A DNA stretch of 64,000 bases from Armatimonas rosea (GCF_014202505.1 NZ_JACHGW010000001.1:1302001-1366000); one strand, 5' to 3'; counted from the stretch's first letter, positions 26,624-35,047 are shown. Notes: generated from the sequence alone by a model not told the origin. Translations and numbers: made by a program.

Positions 26624-26720
26624 TTGGTGTATAATGGGGTTCCGGCGCGGCAGCTCTGCCGCGCCGTCCTACATTCTAAGTTCTATTAATTCTTGTACGC
26701 AAGAAAGGATCCTGCCCTCG

Positions 26721-28481
26721 ATGAACCTGGACGACAGCGTCGAGTCCCTCAAAGCCCGTATTCTCAGCCTGGAATCCGAAGTCAATCAGAAGTCCCAGGC
26801 GGTCAGTCAGCTCGAGAAGATGATCAAGGACCTTCAACAGAAGGTTCAGACTGCCAATGAGAATGCCCAACCTACCGCAGAGCTCTCAGAGCTAGAGGAA
26901 ACTCTAAAGCGTCTTATGACGCGAATTGCAATGATTGTTCAGGGCGCTAAGTGTCTGTTTATGATCCATGACCAAGAGACACGCGAGCTCTATGCGGGCA
27001 AGCCTGCTCTTGGTTTTGAAGAGGGGCAGATCGAGGAGCTCCGCTTCAATGAAGGCACCGGGGCCTCGGGTGTCTGCTACGCTACCAGCAAGGCAGTCAA
27101 TATCTACGACACCGAGTCTGATGCTCGGGAAGACTGTCAGACCTTTACCTCGCTGGGCATCCGCAATGGAATCGCCGTGCCGCTCATCGTGGAGAAGCGC
27201 GACGACGAGACCAACGCCGTTGTTGACCGCAAGACCATTGGGGTGATCTGGGTCTTCAACAAGAAGTTTGGCGGGGTCTTTGTGGACGAGGACATTCAGC
27301 TCCTGGAGCGCATGTCCAAGAACGCGGCTGCGGTGATCAACACGGCCTCGACCTTCCGCAAGGTGGTGGAGGAAAAAGAGCAGCTCCACGAGATGACCGA
27401 CGCTCTGACCGCCGGTCTCGTGATGATCGGGCGCAATGGCCGTGTCCTCCAGATGAACTCGTCGGCGCGGCGCATCTTCGGCCTGGAGCCCAGCGAGGTG
27501 CTAGGCGTGCGCACCTACGACCAGCTGGTCAAGGACGATACCGTCCGCGAGGTGCTGGCCCGTGCGCTCTCCGAGGAGATCCAGGAAGAGGTGACCATCA
27601 ACGATAGCACCGCCGATGCGTCGCGCACCTTCCAGATCCAGTCCACCGTGGTCAAGAACGAGAACAGCGAGATGGTGGGCACCGCGGCGATCTTTAGCGA
27701 CATCACCGAGCTAAAGAATATCGACAAGCTCAAGACCGCGTTTGTCTCGACCGTCTCCCACGAGCTGCGCACCCCGATGACCTCGATCAAGGGCTTTATC
27801 TCCACGCTGCTCATGGACGAGGACGGGACGATGTTCCAGCACTCGGACCGCCTGGAGTTCTACGGGATTGTCGATAAAGAGTGTGACCGCCTCAAGCGCC
27901 TGATCGATGACCTGCTCAACGTGAGCCGTATCGAGGCTGGTGCATCGATGCTGCCCAACTTTGAGGATGTTCAGCTCCACGAGCTGGTCAAGAAGGCCAT
28001 CATGATCGACAATGGCTCGACCTACAAGAAGGACAACCACACCCTGGACTTCACGATCGACTCCGATGTCCCCGAGGTGATCGAGGCCGATGGCGATAAG
28101 TTCGAGCAGATCCTCCACAACCTGGTGGGCAACTCGCTGAAGTACTCCCCGGATGGCGGCCCGGTCCACCTGCACGTGTCCCGAAAGGACGAGAACACGC
28201 TGCAGTTTGCGATCTCCGACAAGGGCCTGGGAATGACCCCCGAGTTTCTCCAGAAGTTCGGCCAGAAGTTCGCCCGCGCCGACAACCGCGATACCCGCTC
28301 CATCAACGGCACGGGAATCGGGGCGTTCCTGGTGAAGAACTTTGTCGAGGTACACAACGGCGACATGTGGGCCGAGTCCGAGGGCCTGGGCAAGGGCACC
28401 ACGGCCTACTTCACCCTCCCGATCAAGCAGCCCGAGCTCGACGAAAACGCCGAGTCTCTCTCTAGCCGCGTCGCCGGGTAG
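26721..28481 (+). CDS. GAF-PAS sensor histidine kinase
   Basis: The ATG at 26721 follows AAGAAAGGA and gives 586 residues. The order is an N-terminal coiled coil (5-60), a GAF domain (about 65-215), a PAS domain (about 225-340, 'GLVMIGRNGRVLQMNSSARR'), a HisKA box with the phosphorylatable His ('STVSHELRTPMTSIKG') and a HATPase_c domain ('LHNLVGNSLKYSPDGG', 'ISDKGLGMTPEFL', 'GTGIGAFLVKNFV'). There is no membrane segment, so it senses a cytoplasmic or redox-type signal. All catalytic boxes look intact. A dedicated intact response regulator is not adjacent, and the next two genes are degenerate signalling proteins. An upstream start at 26634 is unlikely. Confidence 0.92.
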   Translation: MNLDDSVESLKARILSLESEVNQKSQAVSQLEKMIKDLQQKVQTANENAQPTAELSELEETLKRLMTRIAMIVQGAKCLFMIHDQETRELYAGKPALGFEEGQIEELRFNEGTGASGVCYATSKAVNIYDTESDAREDCQTFTSLGIRNGIAVPLIVEKRDDETNAVVDRKTIGVIWVFNKKFGGVFVDEDIQLLERMSKNAAAVINTASTFRKVVEEKEQLHEMTDALTAGLVMIGRNGRVLQMNSSARRIFGLEPSEVLGVRTYDQLVKDDTVREVLARALSEEIQEEVTINDSTADASRTFQIQSTVVKNENSEMVGTAAIFSDITELKNIDKLKTAFVSTVSHELRTPMTSIKGFISTLLMDEDGTMFQHSDRLEFYGIVDKECDRLKRLIDDLLNVSRIEAGASMLPNFEDVQLHELVKKAIMIDNGSTYKKDNHTLDFTIDSDVPEVIEADGDKFEQILHNLVGNSLKYSPDGGPVHLHVSRKDENTLQFAISDKGLGMTPEFLQKFGQKFARADNRDTRSINGTGIGAFLVKNFVEVHNGDMWAESEGLGKGTTAYFTLPIKQPELDENAESLSSRVAG

Positions 28482-28493
28482 TCCCTTCCGCTG

Positions 28494-28546
28494 GCCCCAC
28501 CTCCTAGCCCCCGTCCGACGGGGGAATCAAAGGGGGTGGGGCTTTT
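28494..28546 (+). terminator. Hairpin terminator, related to repeat family A
   Basis: Outer arms GCCCCACCTCC (28494-28504) and GGGGGTGGGGC (28532-28542, one mismatch) enclose an inner hairpin CCCCCGTCCGACGGGGG (28508-28524). TTTTGCTTTT follows. The internal sequence closely resembles the left half of the element at 6573-6672, suggesting that repeat family A copies can serve as terminators. Confidence 0.65.
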
Positions 28547-28566
28547 GCTTTTAAGGAGCGCTGTCT

Positions 28567-29550
28567 ATGCCGACTGTTACTCTTGACCTCGACGACCAAG
28601 CCTATGCACAGCTGGAGCTGCGTGCCAAGGACTACGGCCTCACGATCGCCCGGTTTCTGGAGCTTAAAGCGCTGCATGAGACGCACACGCTGACGATCAT
28701 GGACCAAGGGACACTGTCCAGCCTGCGCCAGTATCTTCCGGCGATCCAGGGGATTCTCCAGGAGGCCTTCCAAGACAACCACCACCTGCGTGCCTATCCC
28801 CCTGAAGCACTCGACTCCCTGATAGCGTTGCTCAAGGAGTGCGCCACGCTTCTAAAGCGGCTCGCTCCCAGTCGGTCGAGCAGTGTGGGGCGCAACTACG
28901 TCCCCGTGCTGACCTTCCTCCGGGAGTTTATTGGGATGTATGTCTTGGATCGCTGGAGCGATCCCCGCTACAATCCCGGCAATCACCACGTACGCCTGGA
29001 GCTCGACGAGAGCGTGCCCGTGCTGGTCCGGCTGGATCACGACACCCTCTCACAGGTACTCATGGTGCTGATTCACTCGGCCATGCAAGACTCGCCTGCG
29101 GGAAGCGAGGTCGTGGTACGGGGCGCACGATACGATAGCACCCAGCTCCTCTTCTCCGTGCAGCATACCGGTACACCTCTGCCCCCCGAGGAGCGAGAGC
29201 GCTACGGCGAGTGGCCCCTCGATACACAGGATCTCCGAAAAGGACAGAGTGTGAGGTCCTGCCAGCACTATGTTGAGCGTCACGGCGGGACGATCTGGGC
29301 GACCAACGAGGGCGAGAAGGGCCTGCCGACGGTCTGGTTTACGCTCCCGATCACGATCGCCGCGGACGACCGCGAGTACCAGGCGCTTCGGGCACGGCTC
29401 GCCCAGATGTACGAGGCACTGAGCACGCTCATGGCCCTGCCGCCGCAGCCGTGGCACCCGCTGTACTTCTCCGATGCCCTTCAGGAGCTCCGTCGCCTCG
29501 CCCGTGAGGAGCGCGGAAATCTACTGGCTTTTCTGGAGACTCTCCCTTAG
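28567..29550 (+). CDS. Histidine-kinase-like ATPase-fold protein lacking catalytic boxes (pseudo-kinase)
   Basis: This 327-residue protein has the topology of a kinase catalytic domain at about 145-265 ('VLVRLDHDTLSQVLMVLIHSA', 'VRSCQHYVERHGGTIWATNE', 'LPTVWFTLPI'). The N-box Asn is missing ('VLIHSAMQ') and the G1 motif reads 'VQHTGTPLP' without DxGxG. There is no His-box. The first 50 residues look like a short ribbon-helix segment ('TVTLDLDDQAYAQLELRA'). It may act as an inactive partner or allosteric regulator of the kinase encoded just upstream. This is inferred from position and motif loss. Confidence 0.65.
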   Translation: MPTVTLDLDDQAYAQLELRAKDYGLTIARFLELKALHETHTLTIMDQGTLSSLRQYLPAIQGILQEAFQDNHHLRAYPPEALDSLIALLKECATLLKRLAPSRSSSVGRNYVPVLTFLREFIGMYVLDRWSDPRYNPGNHHVRLELDESVPVLVRLDHDTLSQVLMVLIHSAMQDSPAGSEVVVRGARYDSTQLLFSVQHTGTPLPPEERERYGEWPLDTQDLRKGQSVRSCQHYVERHGGTIWATNEGEKGLPTVWFTLPITIAADDREYQALRARLAQMYEALSTLMALPPQPWHPLYFSDALQELRRLAREERGNLLAFLETLP

Positions 29551-29607
29551 GGCGCGAGGGAAGGGGGTGGCTAAGCGCTCGCTCTGGCGATACAACAGCT
29601 CTCAGAG

Positions 29608-30312
29608 TTGCAAAACGTTCTTATCTTAACCCGAGATGCCCCGGACCGGCCGCCGCTGCAGGTGACCCATGCGCTGATGGCGGCGAGTCTGCATGTCTGT
29701 CCGCTGCCCTTTGAGGCGGGGGATGGCGAGTGGATCAACGCGTTTAATGGGGTGCCGCCGCACCTCATTGTTGCGGACCTCTCGGATAGTAGCGACCTCT
29801 TTCTCCTGCGGAGCGCCCGGAGCCGGATGCTCACGATCTGGGGTGAGGGAGTGCCCGTGCCCCCCGTGCTGGCCCTGCTGACCCGCCGGCATCTCGGGGT
29901 TCCCGAGCTCCGTGCCTTTGTCGATGACTTTCTCCTGCCCCCCTACGAGCCCGAGGAGGTAAAGGCGCGGGTGGCGCTGCTCTTCTTCCGCAAGCGCTCG
30001 GTCGAGGCGGGGGACATGCTCTACTTTGGCGGGATTCGGCTGAGCCTGGGGGCGGGCAAGGTCTCGACCGCCGACGGTCGGCCGCTGGCGCTCACCCCGC
30101 GGGAATTTGACCTCCTGCGCTTCTTGCTGACCCACCGGGGCCGGCGCTTCCCGCGGGAGCAGATCCTGGCAATGGTCTGGGGGGTTGACTACGAGGGCGG
30201 GGAGCGGACTGTGGATATCCATATCCGACGTCTGCGTGCCAAGCTCCCCGAGGAGACCGCCGCGCTCCTGGAGACACGGCGGGGGATGGGCTACGGCTTC
30301 CGGGTGGACTAG
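29608..30312 (+). CDS. OmpR-type response regulator with degenerate receiver
   Basis: The C-terminal half (about residues 130-234) is a clear winged-helix OmpR-type DNA-binding domain ('LALTPREFDLLRFLLTHRG', 'VDIHIRRLRAKLPEET', 'RRGMGYGFRVD'). The N-terminal receiver keeps an Asp where phosphorylation normally occurs ('PHLIVADLSD'). It lacks the acidic pair at the end of strand 1 ('VLILTRDAPD') and the conserved Lys ('DDFLLPPYEPEE' where DDYxxKPF is expected). It therefore probably signals without standard phosphorylation. The start is a TTG at 29608. It follows the pseudo-kinase by 57 bp. Confidence 0.85.
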   Translation: MQNVLILTRDAPDRPPLQVTHALMAASLHVCPLPFEAGDGEWINAFNGVPPHLIVADLSDSSDLFLLRSARSRMLTIWGEGVPVPPVLALLTRRHLGVPELRAFVDDFLLPPYEPEEVKARVALLFFRKRSVEAGDMLYFGGIRLSLGAGKVSTADGRPLALTPREFDLLRFLLTHRGRRFPREQILAMVWGVDYEGGERTVDIHIRRLRAKLPEETAALLETRRGMGYGFRVD

Positions 30313-30320
30313 CGCACGCG

Positions 30321-31058
30321 CTAGCTGGCGGCGGTGCGGCTGATGTGGGCGGGTAGGTTCTGCAGGTGCAGGAGGCCGTTACCGCGCTGGATCAGCTCGG
30401 AGCAGGTGACAAAGGTGTAGCCCTGGGCACGAATACGCGCGACAAACTCGGGGACCGCCTTGGTGGTCTCGGGGAGGCCGCTGTGGAGCAGGATGATCGC
30501 GCCGGGGGTCAGGTCCCGCATCACCAGCTCCGTGATCCGGGAGGCGGTGCGCCCGAGCTTGTAGTCCGCGGGATCGTCGGTCCAGAGCATGTTGGTGTAG
30601 CCCTCTTGGGCGATGATCTTCTGAATCCGGTCGTTGTACTCGCCGCCTGGGGGGCGGAAGAGCCGGGTCGGGGCACCGACGATCCCGGTGAGGACATCCC
30701 GTGTCCGGTTCAGCTCACCGGCGACCTCGCTGAGCGGGATCTGGGGGAGGCGGTAGTGGTTGTAGGTGTGGTTGCCGAGCTCGTGGCCATCGAGGACAAT
30801 GCGCTCGATCAGGTTGGGGTAGCGCAGGGACATCTTGCCCACAACAAAGAAGGTCGCCGGCACACGCAGGCGGCGCAGGACGGTGAGCAGGTCACCGGTC
30901 TTCTCCCCATGCGGGCCGTCGTCGAAGGTAAGCGCCGCGAGGCGCTGGCTGGGGTCGCCGGTAATGACACGACTGACACGAATCCCCTTCTGGCGCTCGA
31001 CATCGTCTTGGAGGGCGAGGGCGAGAAGACGGCGGTACTCAGGGTCTCGATTTGGCAT
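30321..31058 (-). CDS. Polysaccharide deacetylase (NodB/CE4 family)
   Basis: This 245-residue protein carries the CE4 motifs: MT1 'LTFDDGPHGEKT', MT2 'HELGNHTYNH' (metal-binding His pair), MT3 'RLFRPPGGEYND' and the late 'GAIILLHSG'. The family removes N-acetyl groups from chitin-like or peptidoglycan polymers. The ATG at 31058 is used because longer starts would overlap the divergent gene at 31087. No signal peptide is visible from this start, which is unusual for an enzyme expected to act outside the cytoplasm. Its stop is 8 bp from the response regulator's stop on the other strand. Confidence 0.9.
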   Translation of the reverse strand: MPNRDPEYRRLLALALQDDVERQKGIRVSRVITGDPSQRLAALTFDDGPHGEKTGDLLTVLRRLRVPATFFVVGKMSLRYPNLIERIVLDGHELGNHTYNHYRLPQIPLSEVAGELNRTRDVLTGIVGAPTRLFRPPGGEYNDRIQKIIAQEGYTNMLWTDDPADYKLGRTASRITELVMRDLTPGAIILLHSGLPETTKAVPEFVARIRAQGYTFVTCSELIQRGNGLLHLQNLPAHISRTAAS

Positions 31059-31086
31059 GGGAAAACGTGATAGAGTGTAGCACAGC

Positions 31087-32256
31087 ATGTCCTCTTCCGC
31101 CATAGCCGCGAGCCCCATTCACATGCTTGCTCGCCCCCTTCCTGGAGTCTCTCCCCAAGAGCGAGTGGGGGTCGCCGCCGAGTGGGTTCGTGTCTCCCCG
31201 TATCGTTGCGTGCCCGTGCTCTCGGGGGGGATTTTGTTGGGCCTTGTCACCGAGCGCTCGCTGGCGGCCTACCTCTGCCGGGCCCCCGATGGCCCGGAGC
31301 GCCGCCGCTGGCTGGAGGCTCCCGTGGAGGGAACCGTGCTGGCCCCCACCGCTGCTCTGCATCCGCTCCTGAGTGTGGCTGAGCTACAAGACGCGCTGGC
31401 TGCCGAGGGAGTCGAGGCCCTGCCGCTTGCCGAGGGCAACGGGCTCTATCTGGGGATGATCGGGGCGGGGGACCTGGTGCGTGAGCTCCTGCGCCCGCTT
31501 GCCCTGCCGCAGCTCGCGGGGATGGCGACTCCCGTGGGGGTGCACCTCTCGACCGGCAGTGTGGCGGCGGGGGTGGGCAACCCGGCCCTGGTCGCGACCG
31601 GTTTCTGCTTCTTTGTCGCTCAGTTTGCGCTGCTGGCGCTGCTGACTGTCGTGACTCCCTACCTTCCCACTCTGCCGCTCCCCCCAAGCTGGCGGGAGGC
31701 TATCGAGCTTACCCTGACCGGCCTCGTGACCCTCACGGGCTTTCTCGCACTGATCCGGCTCTCGCCCTTGGCGGGCTTTCATGCGGCCGAGCACCAGGTG
31801 GTCCATGCTGTGGAGCGGAGTGTCCCGCTCCTGCCAGACCAAGTGGCGCGGATGCCACGCGTCCACCCGCGCTGTGGGACCAATCTCATGGCGGGGATGT
31901 TCCTGCTGGGGCTGGGTGGGGCGTTCACGCCGCTCTTGGGGGAGCTTGGCTTTGTGCTCTCCGGCCTGCTGACTCTCTTCTACTGGCGCTCTGTCGGGGC
32001 CTGGCTCCAGGAGCACCTCACAACCCGCCCCGCGACCGAGGCGCAGCTCGTCCAGGCGATTGCCGCGGCCCGCACCCTCCTAGAGCGCCACGAGGCCTCG
32101 ACCATCACCCCCACGCCGCTGCGCCGCTTGCTCCACAGTGGGATGCCGCAGATGCTGCTGGGCTTTGCGCTCGGGGTGGGCTTTCTCGCGCTGCTCTGCC
32201 TGCTGATCCCCGCCCTTGGGGATGTTCTGCGCCCGCACTGGAACGAGCTTTTCTAG
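31087..32256 (+). CDS. CBS-domain/DUF1385 membrane protein
   Basis: This 389-residue protein combines an N-terminal pair of CBS-like units (about 1-155, 'YRCVPVLSGGILLGLVTERS', 'LPLAEGNGLYLGMIGAGDLV') with a C-terminal DUF1385 membrane domain. DUF1385 signatures are 'AGFHAAEHQVVHAVE' and 'RVHPRCGTNLMAGMFLL', with about four or five hydrophobic helices. DUF1385 proteins have conserved His/Cys residues, probably for metal binding, and no proven function. CBS domains usually sense adenine nucleotides, so this looks like a nucleotide-gated version. The first start at 31087 overlaps the promoter zone of the divergent deacetylase gene. Confidence 0.82.
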   Translation: MSSSAIAASPIHMLARPLPGVSPQERVGVAAEWVRVSPYRCVPVLSGGILLGLVTERSLAAYLCRAPDGPERRRWLEAPVEGTVLAPTAALHPLLSVAELQDALAAEGVEALPLAEGNGLYLGMIGAGDLVRELLRPLALPQLAGMATPVGVHLSTGSVAAGVGNPALVATGFCFFVAQFALLALLTVVTPYLPTLPLPPSWREAIELTLTGLVTLTGFLALIRLSPLAGFHAAEHQVVHAVERSVPLLPDQVARMPRVHPRCGTNLMAGMFLLGLGGAFTPLLGELGFVLSGLLTLFYWRSVGAWLQEHLTTRPATEAQLVQAIAAARTLLERHEASTITPTPLRRLLHSGMPQMLLGFALGVGFLALLCLLIPALGDVLRPHWNELF

Positions 32257-32314
32257 CCGCTGCTTGAGTTTGCTGTCCCCCGCGCTGCGTTTAGCCTCCC
32301 CCGTGGCGTGTTTT

Positions 32315-32404
32315 GCCTCCCCCGGTTCGCTGAGCCGGGGGAGGCCAGCCCGGCACGGGCTTTGTGGCCGAAGGCCGTTGCAGACGCCGGTTTCCAACCG
32401 GCGG
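32315..32404. repeat. Hairpin array, family C copy 2
   Basis: A perfect 11-bp hairpin (32315-32325 with 32335-32345) is followed by three more hairpins at 32347-32404 that match 3028-3085 at 47 of 58 positions. The array lies between the convergent ends of the DUF1385 gene and rpoN. Differences between the copies preserve base-pairing in the second and third stems. Confidence 0.8.
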
Positions 32405-32417
32405 CGATGTAAAACGC

Positions 32418-33830
32418 CTACGCCGCTTTGCGCTTGCGCAGGCGGGCCGGGAGGATGCGCTCGATCCCACGGTACTTTGCCACCGTGCGCCGTGCGAGCG
32501 GAAAGCCTTGCTCGGTTAAGATCGCCGCGATCTCGTCGTCGGAGTAGGGGTTGCTGGGGCTCTCGGAGCTAATGAGGTTCAGCAGCGCCTCGCGCACCGC
32601 CTGGGAGTTGCCAAAGAAGGCATCCAGCGGGATGATCTCGCCGCTGGGGAGCTGTGCCCACTTATCGGCGACCGCGCGGCTAATCACGGACTCATCGAGC
32701 TTGAGCTTCTCGGCCAAGGCCTGGCGGGTGAGGGGCTTGAGAAAGGCGCGGTTTCGGGTCTCGAGGTAGCCCTGCTGGACCCGGGCGATCTCGCGTGCGA
32801 TGGCGCGCAGGGTCCGGCCACGGCGGGAGACACCGGCCATGAAGCTCTGGGCGCGATCGACATGGTCGCGGATGTAGCGACGCATCGCCTCATCCGAGTG
32901 GGTCTCGCTACCATCGGCGAGGCGCTTCCAGAGCGGGGCGACCGAGACAAGCTGCTCAAAGTCGCGGGCTAGCTCGACAACAATGCCGGCCTCGGTGCGC
33001 AAGAAGAGAATATCGGGCTTGACCACGGGGGCGCTGGCCGCCGCGCGGTGGTCGCTGGGGCGGAAGAGGGCACCGGGATAGGGGGAGAGCGCCTGCTGCA
33101 AGAAGCGCACGGCGCGGCTGACCTCGCTCGGGGAGACCTTGAGCCGAGTGGCGATCCGGTCTTCGCGGCGCGCCACGAGCTCGTCCCAGCAGCGGGTGAG
33201 GATACGCCGCGCGAGGGCATGGCCCTCCCCGGTCTGCTCAAGATAGTCGATCTGGAGTAGGAGACACTCGCGCAGGTCACGCGCTCCCACCCCGGCGGGG
33301 TCCATGCTCTGGAGGGCCTTCACCGCGTCTTCTAGGCCGGTTCGGGTGAGGCGGAAGCGCTCCATCATCTCGTCGAGGTCCCCGATCAGGTAGCCCCGGT
33401 CATCGACATTCTCGATCAGGTAGCGCAGTAGCTCCAGCGGAACCCCCGCCTTTACCTGCCCGACCTGGCTACGCAGGTGCTCTCGCAGGGTGGTGTTGGA
33501 GGCGACTCGGTCCAGCGGGTCTTCGTCATCGAGCCCACCGCCCATCACCTGAAGCGCCGGGGCAGTGTTCTCCGCCGCCGTCGCCGTGTCGTTCTTGCCG
33601 CCGATCGCAATGGTCAGGGAGAGAGGCTCCGCCGTGGCCTGGGTGTTGCTCAGCGCCGAGAACGACTCATTCTCCTGCGCTTCCAGGGCGGGGTTCTCGG
33701 CCAGCTCACGCTCAATCGCCGCCTCCAGCTCCTCGGTGGTCCAGGCGAGAATCTCGCTGGCGAGGATCTGGCGCGGGTCGATACGCTGGGTCTGGTGCTG
33801 TCGGGCTTCTAGGGTCTGCGAAAGTCTCAT
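32418..33830 (-). CDS. rpoN: RNA polymerase sigma-54 factor
   Basis: This 470-residue protein has the three sigma-54 parts: an N-terminal Gln/Leu-rich activator-interaction region ('MRLSQTLEARQHQTQRIDP', 'ELAENPALE'), the core-binding domain (about 95-290) and the DNA-binding domain. The RpoN box at the C-terminus reads 'ARRTVAKYRG', one residue from the usual ARRTVAKYRE, and recognises the -24 element. RpoN needs AAA+ activators to open promoters, and none is in this window. A perfect -24/-12 site occurs at 8926-8941. The acidic linker is short. Confidence 0.96.
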   Translation of the reverse strand: MRLSQTLEARQHQTQRIDPRQILASEILAWTTEELEAAIERELAENPALEAQENESFSALSNTQATAEPLSLTIAIGGKNDTATAAENTAPALQVMGGGLDDEDPLDRVASNTTLREHLRSQVGQVKAGVPLELLRYLIENVDDRGYLIGDLDEMMERFRLTRTGLEDAVKALQSMDPAGVGARDLRECLLLQIDYLEQTGEGHALARRILTRCWDELVARREDRIATRLKVSPSEVSRAVRFLQQALSPYPGALFRPSDHRAAASAPVVKPDILFLRTEAGIVVELARDFEQLVSVAPLWKRLADGSETHSDEAMRRYIRDHVDRAQSFMAGVSRRGRTLRAIAREIARVQQGYLETRNRAFLKPLTRQALAEKLKLDESVISRAVADKWAQLPSGEIIPLDAFFGNSQAVREALLNLISSESPSNPYSDDEIAAILTEQGFPLARRTVAKYRGIERILPARLRKRKAA

Positions 33831-33876
33831 AACTTCTAGAGCTATTTTCGGCAGACCCTTCCCAAATTTAGAGGAC

Positions 33877-34260
33877 TTATAAAACGGCGATCGCTTCGAT
33901 CTCTACCAGCGCTCCCAGGGGCAGGGCCGCGACCGCAAAGGTCGAGCGCGCCGGCTTGACACCGTCGGCAAAGTGCGCCGCATAGAGCCCATTGAGCTCC
34001 GCGAAGCGCGACATGTCGCCCGAGAGGAAGATCGTGGTCTTGACCACATTGGCCAGTGTCCCCCCCGCGGCCTCGACAAGCGCCTTGATCCCCGCAATCG
34101 CGCCCTCGACCTGTGCGGCAAACTCGGCATGCGGCTGCTTGGTCTCAGGGTCGAGCCCGAGCTGACCGGAGATAAAGAGCAGGTCGCCCACACGGACAGC
34201 CGGGGTGTAGGGAGCGCCCGAGACCGCAGCGCCCGCGCCAAAGATAGGTGTTTTTTCCAT
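33877..34260 (-). CDS. RidA/YjgF-family enamine/imine deaminase
   Basis: This 127-residue protein matches the RidA family, which hydrolyses reactive 2-aminoacrylate-type enamines made by PLP enzymes. Motifs seen are 'YTPAVRVGDLLFISGQLGLD', 'VVKTTIFLSGDMSRF', 'FADGVKPARSTFAVAALPLG' with the key Arg, and a final 'VEIEAIAVL' with the conserved Glu. It is expected to be a cytoplasmic trimer. The ATG at 34260 follows AAAGGA and is preferred over the one nine codons upstream. rpoN lies downstream on the same strand with a 46-bp gap. Confidence 0.93.
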   Translation of the reverse strand: MEKTPIFGAGAAVSGAPYTPAVRVGDLLFISGQLGLDPETKQPHAEFAAQVEGAIAGIKALVEAAGGTLANVVKTTIFLSGDMSRFAELNGLYAAHFADGVKPARSTFAVAALPLGALVEIEAIAVL

Positions 34261-34426
34261 AGGTTGGTTTTCCTTTTCAACCAGCAATAGTACCTGGCAT
34301 TTCGCGATTTTAGGGGGAGTAAGGGAGCAAGATAGGGAAAAACAAGTAGCATTACGGTTTTTGGCGAGAGACTGCCTAACCTAAATGTGCTCTCCTGAGA
34401 GACCGATAATCCTCAGTGGAGAAATC

Positions 34427-35011
34427 ATGCTTAGCCGTTTCAAGAATAGAGCCCGCGTGTCCCCGAGGATTCCTCGTGCGTTTACGATCATGGAGGTGGT
34501 CCTCTCCCTCTTGGTCGTGCTGTTTATGGTGGTGATGGTCGCCGCCGTGGTTCCTAGCTCTCTGCGCACCAGCCGCTACAGCACCGATTTCTCGCAGGCT
34601 GCCTCCCTGGTCCAGCACAAGATCAACCAGCTCCAAGACGCTGGCTACAACGGGATGAACGCCCCGAACTTGGGCGGTAACGGGCTGGCGATTATCGATG
34701 GCTCCCCCAACACCCCGGCGACCAACCCCCTGGGAGACCAGAGCGTGACCTTTGAGTTTACGGACCGGGACAAGCTCTGGCAGTCCTTTGCCGGAGGAGT
34801 GGACTCGACCGGTGCTCGGATCACCGGTAGCAATACCCCGCGTGGCTATATCTACCTGGCCCCCTACAGCCCCAGTGCCTACACCAATGCCGCGGGAGCG
34901 ACCGAGTACGGGCTGATCCGTGCCACGGTGACGGTTCAGTGGTGGACGAGCAAGGGCAACATGCAGGCCTTCTCGGGGACCACGCTGATCCCACGCGCGA
35001 CCGTGAACTAG
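34427..35011 (+). CDS. Prepilin-like protein (type IV pilin/pseudopilin)
   Basis: This 194-residue protein has a class III leader: basic N-terminus, then 'RAFTIMEVVLSLLVVLFMVV', with the prepilin peptidase site before the Phe and a Glu at mature position 5. The pattern fits minor pilins of the PilV/GspI kind. The globular part has no recognisable motif. The ATG at 34427 is preceded by GTGGAG. It heads a run of four same-strand genes with pilin-like N-termini up to 39791, probably one operon. It may be assembled or retracted by the pilus machinery encoded at 24042-26555, which is an inference. Confidence 0.82.
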   Translation: MLSRFKNRARVSPRIPRAFTIMEVVLSLLVVLFMVVMVAAVVPSSLRTSRYSTDFSQAASLVQHKINQLQDAGYNGMNAPNLGGNGLAIIDGSPNTPATNPLGDQSVTFEFTDRDKLWQSFAGGVDSTGARITGSNTPRGYIYLAPYSPSAYTNAAGATEYGLIRATVTVQWWTSKGNMQAFSGTTLIPRATVN

Positions 35012-35046
35012 CAGCGACAGTGAACTAGCAGCGACAGTGAACTAGC
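35003..35046 (+). repeat. 17-bp tandem repeat over a gene junction
   Basis: The unit GTGAACTAGCAGCGACA occurs twice (35003-35019, 35020-35036) and partly a third time (35037-35046). It includes the stop codon of the upstream prepilin gene and leads straight into the next start codon at 35048. It looks like a recent slippage duplication that lengthened the gap between the two genes by 34 bp. Confidence 0.85.
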
Positions 35047-35047
35047 G

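Noticed and set aside
26611-26635. TTGACA ... TATAAT as a sigma-70 promoter
   Set aside because: The spacer is only 13 bases, and TTGACA is part of the perfect hairpin. The TATAAT may be real but the pair is not a standard promoter.
34361-34380. Sigma-54-like site before the prepilin gene (TTGGCGAGAGACTGCC)
   Set aside because: GG and GC are nine bases apart instead of ten and the -24 element is poor.
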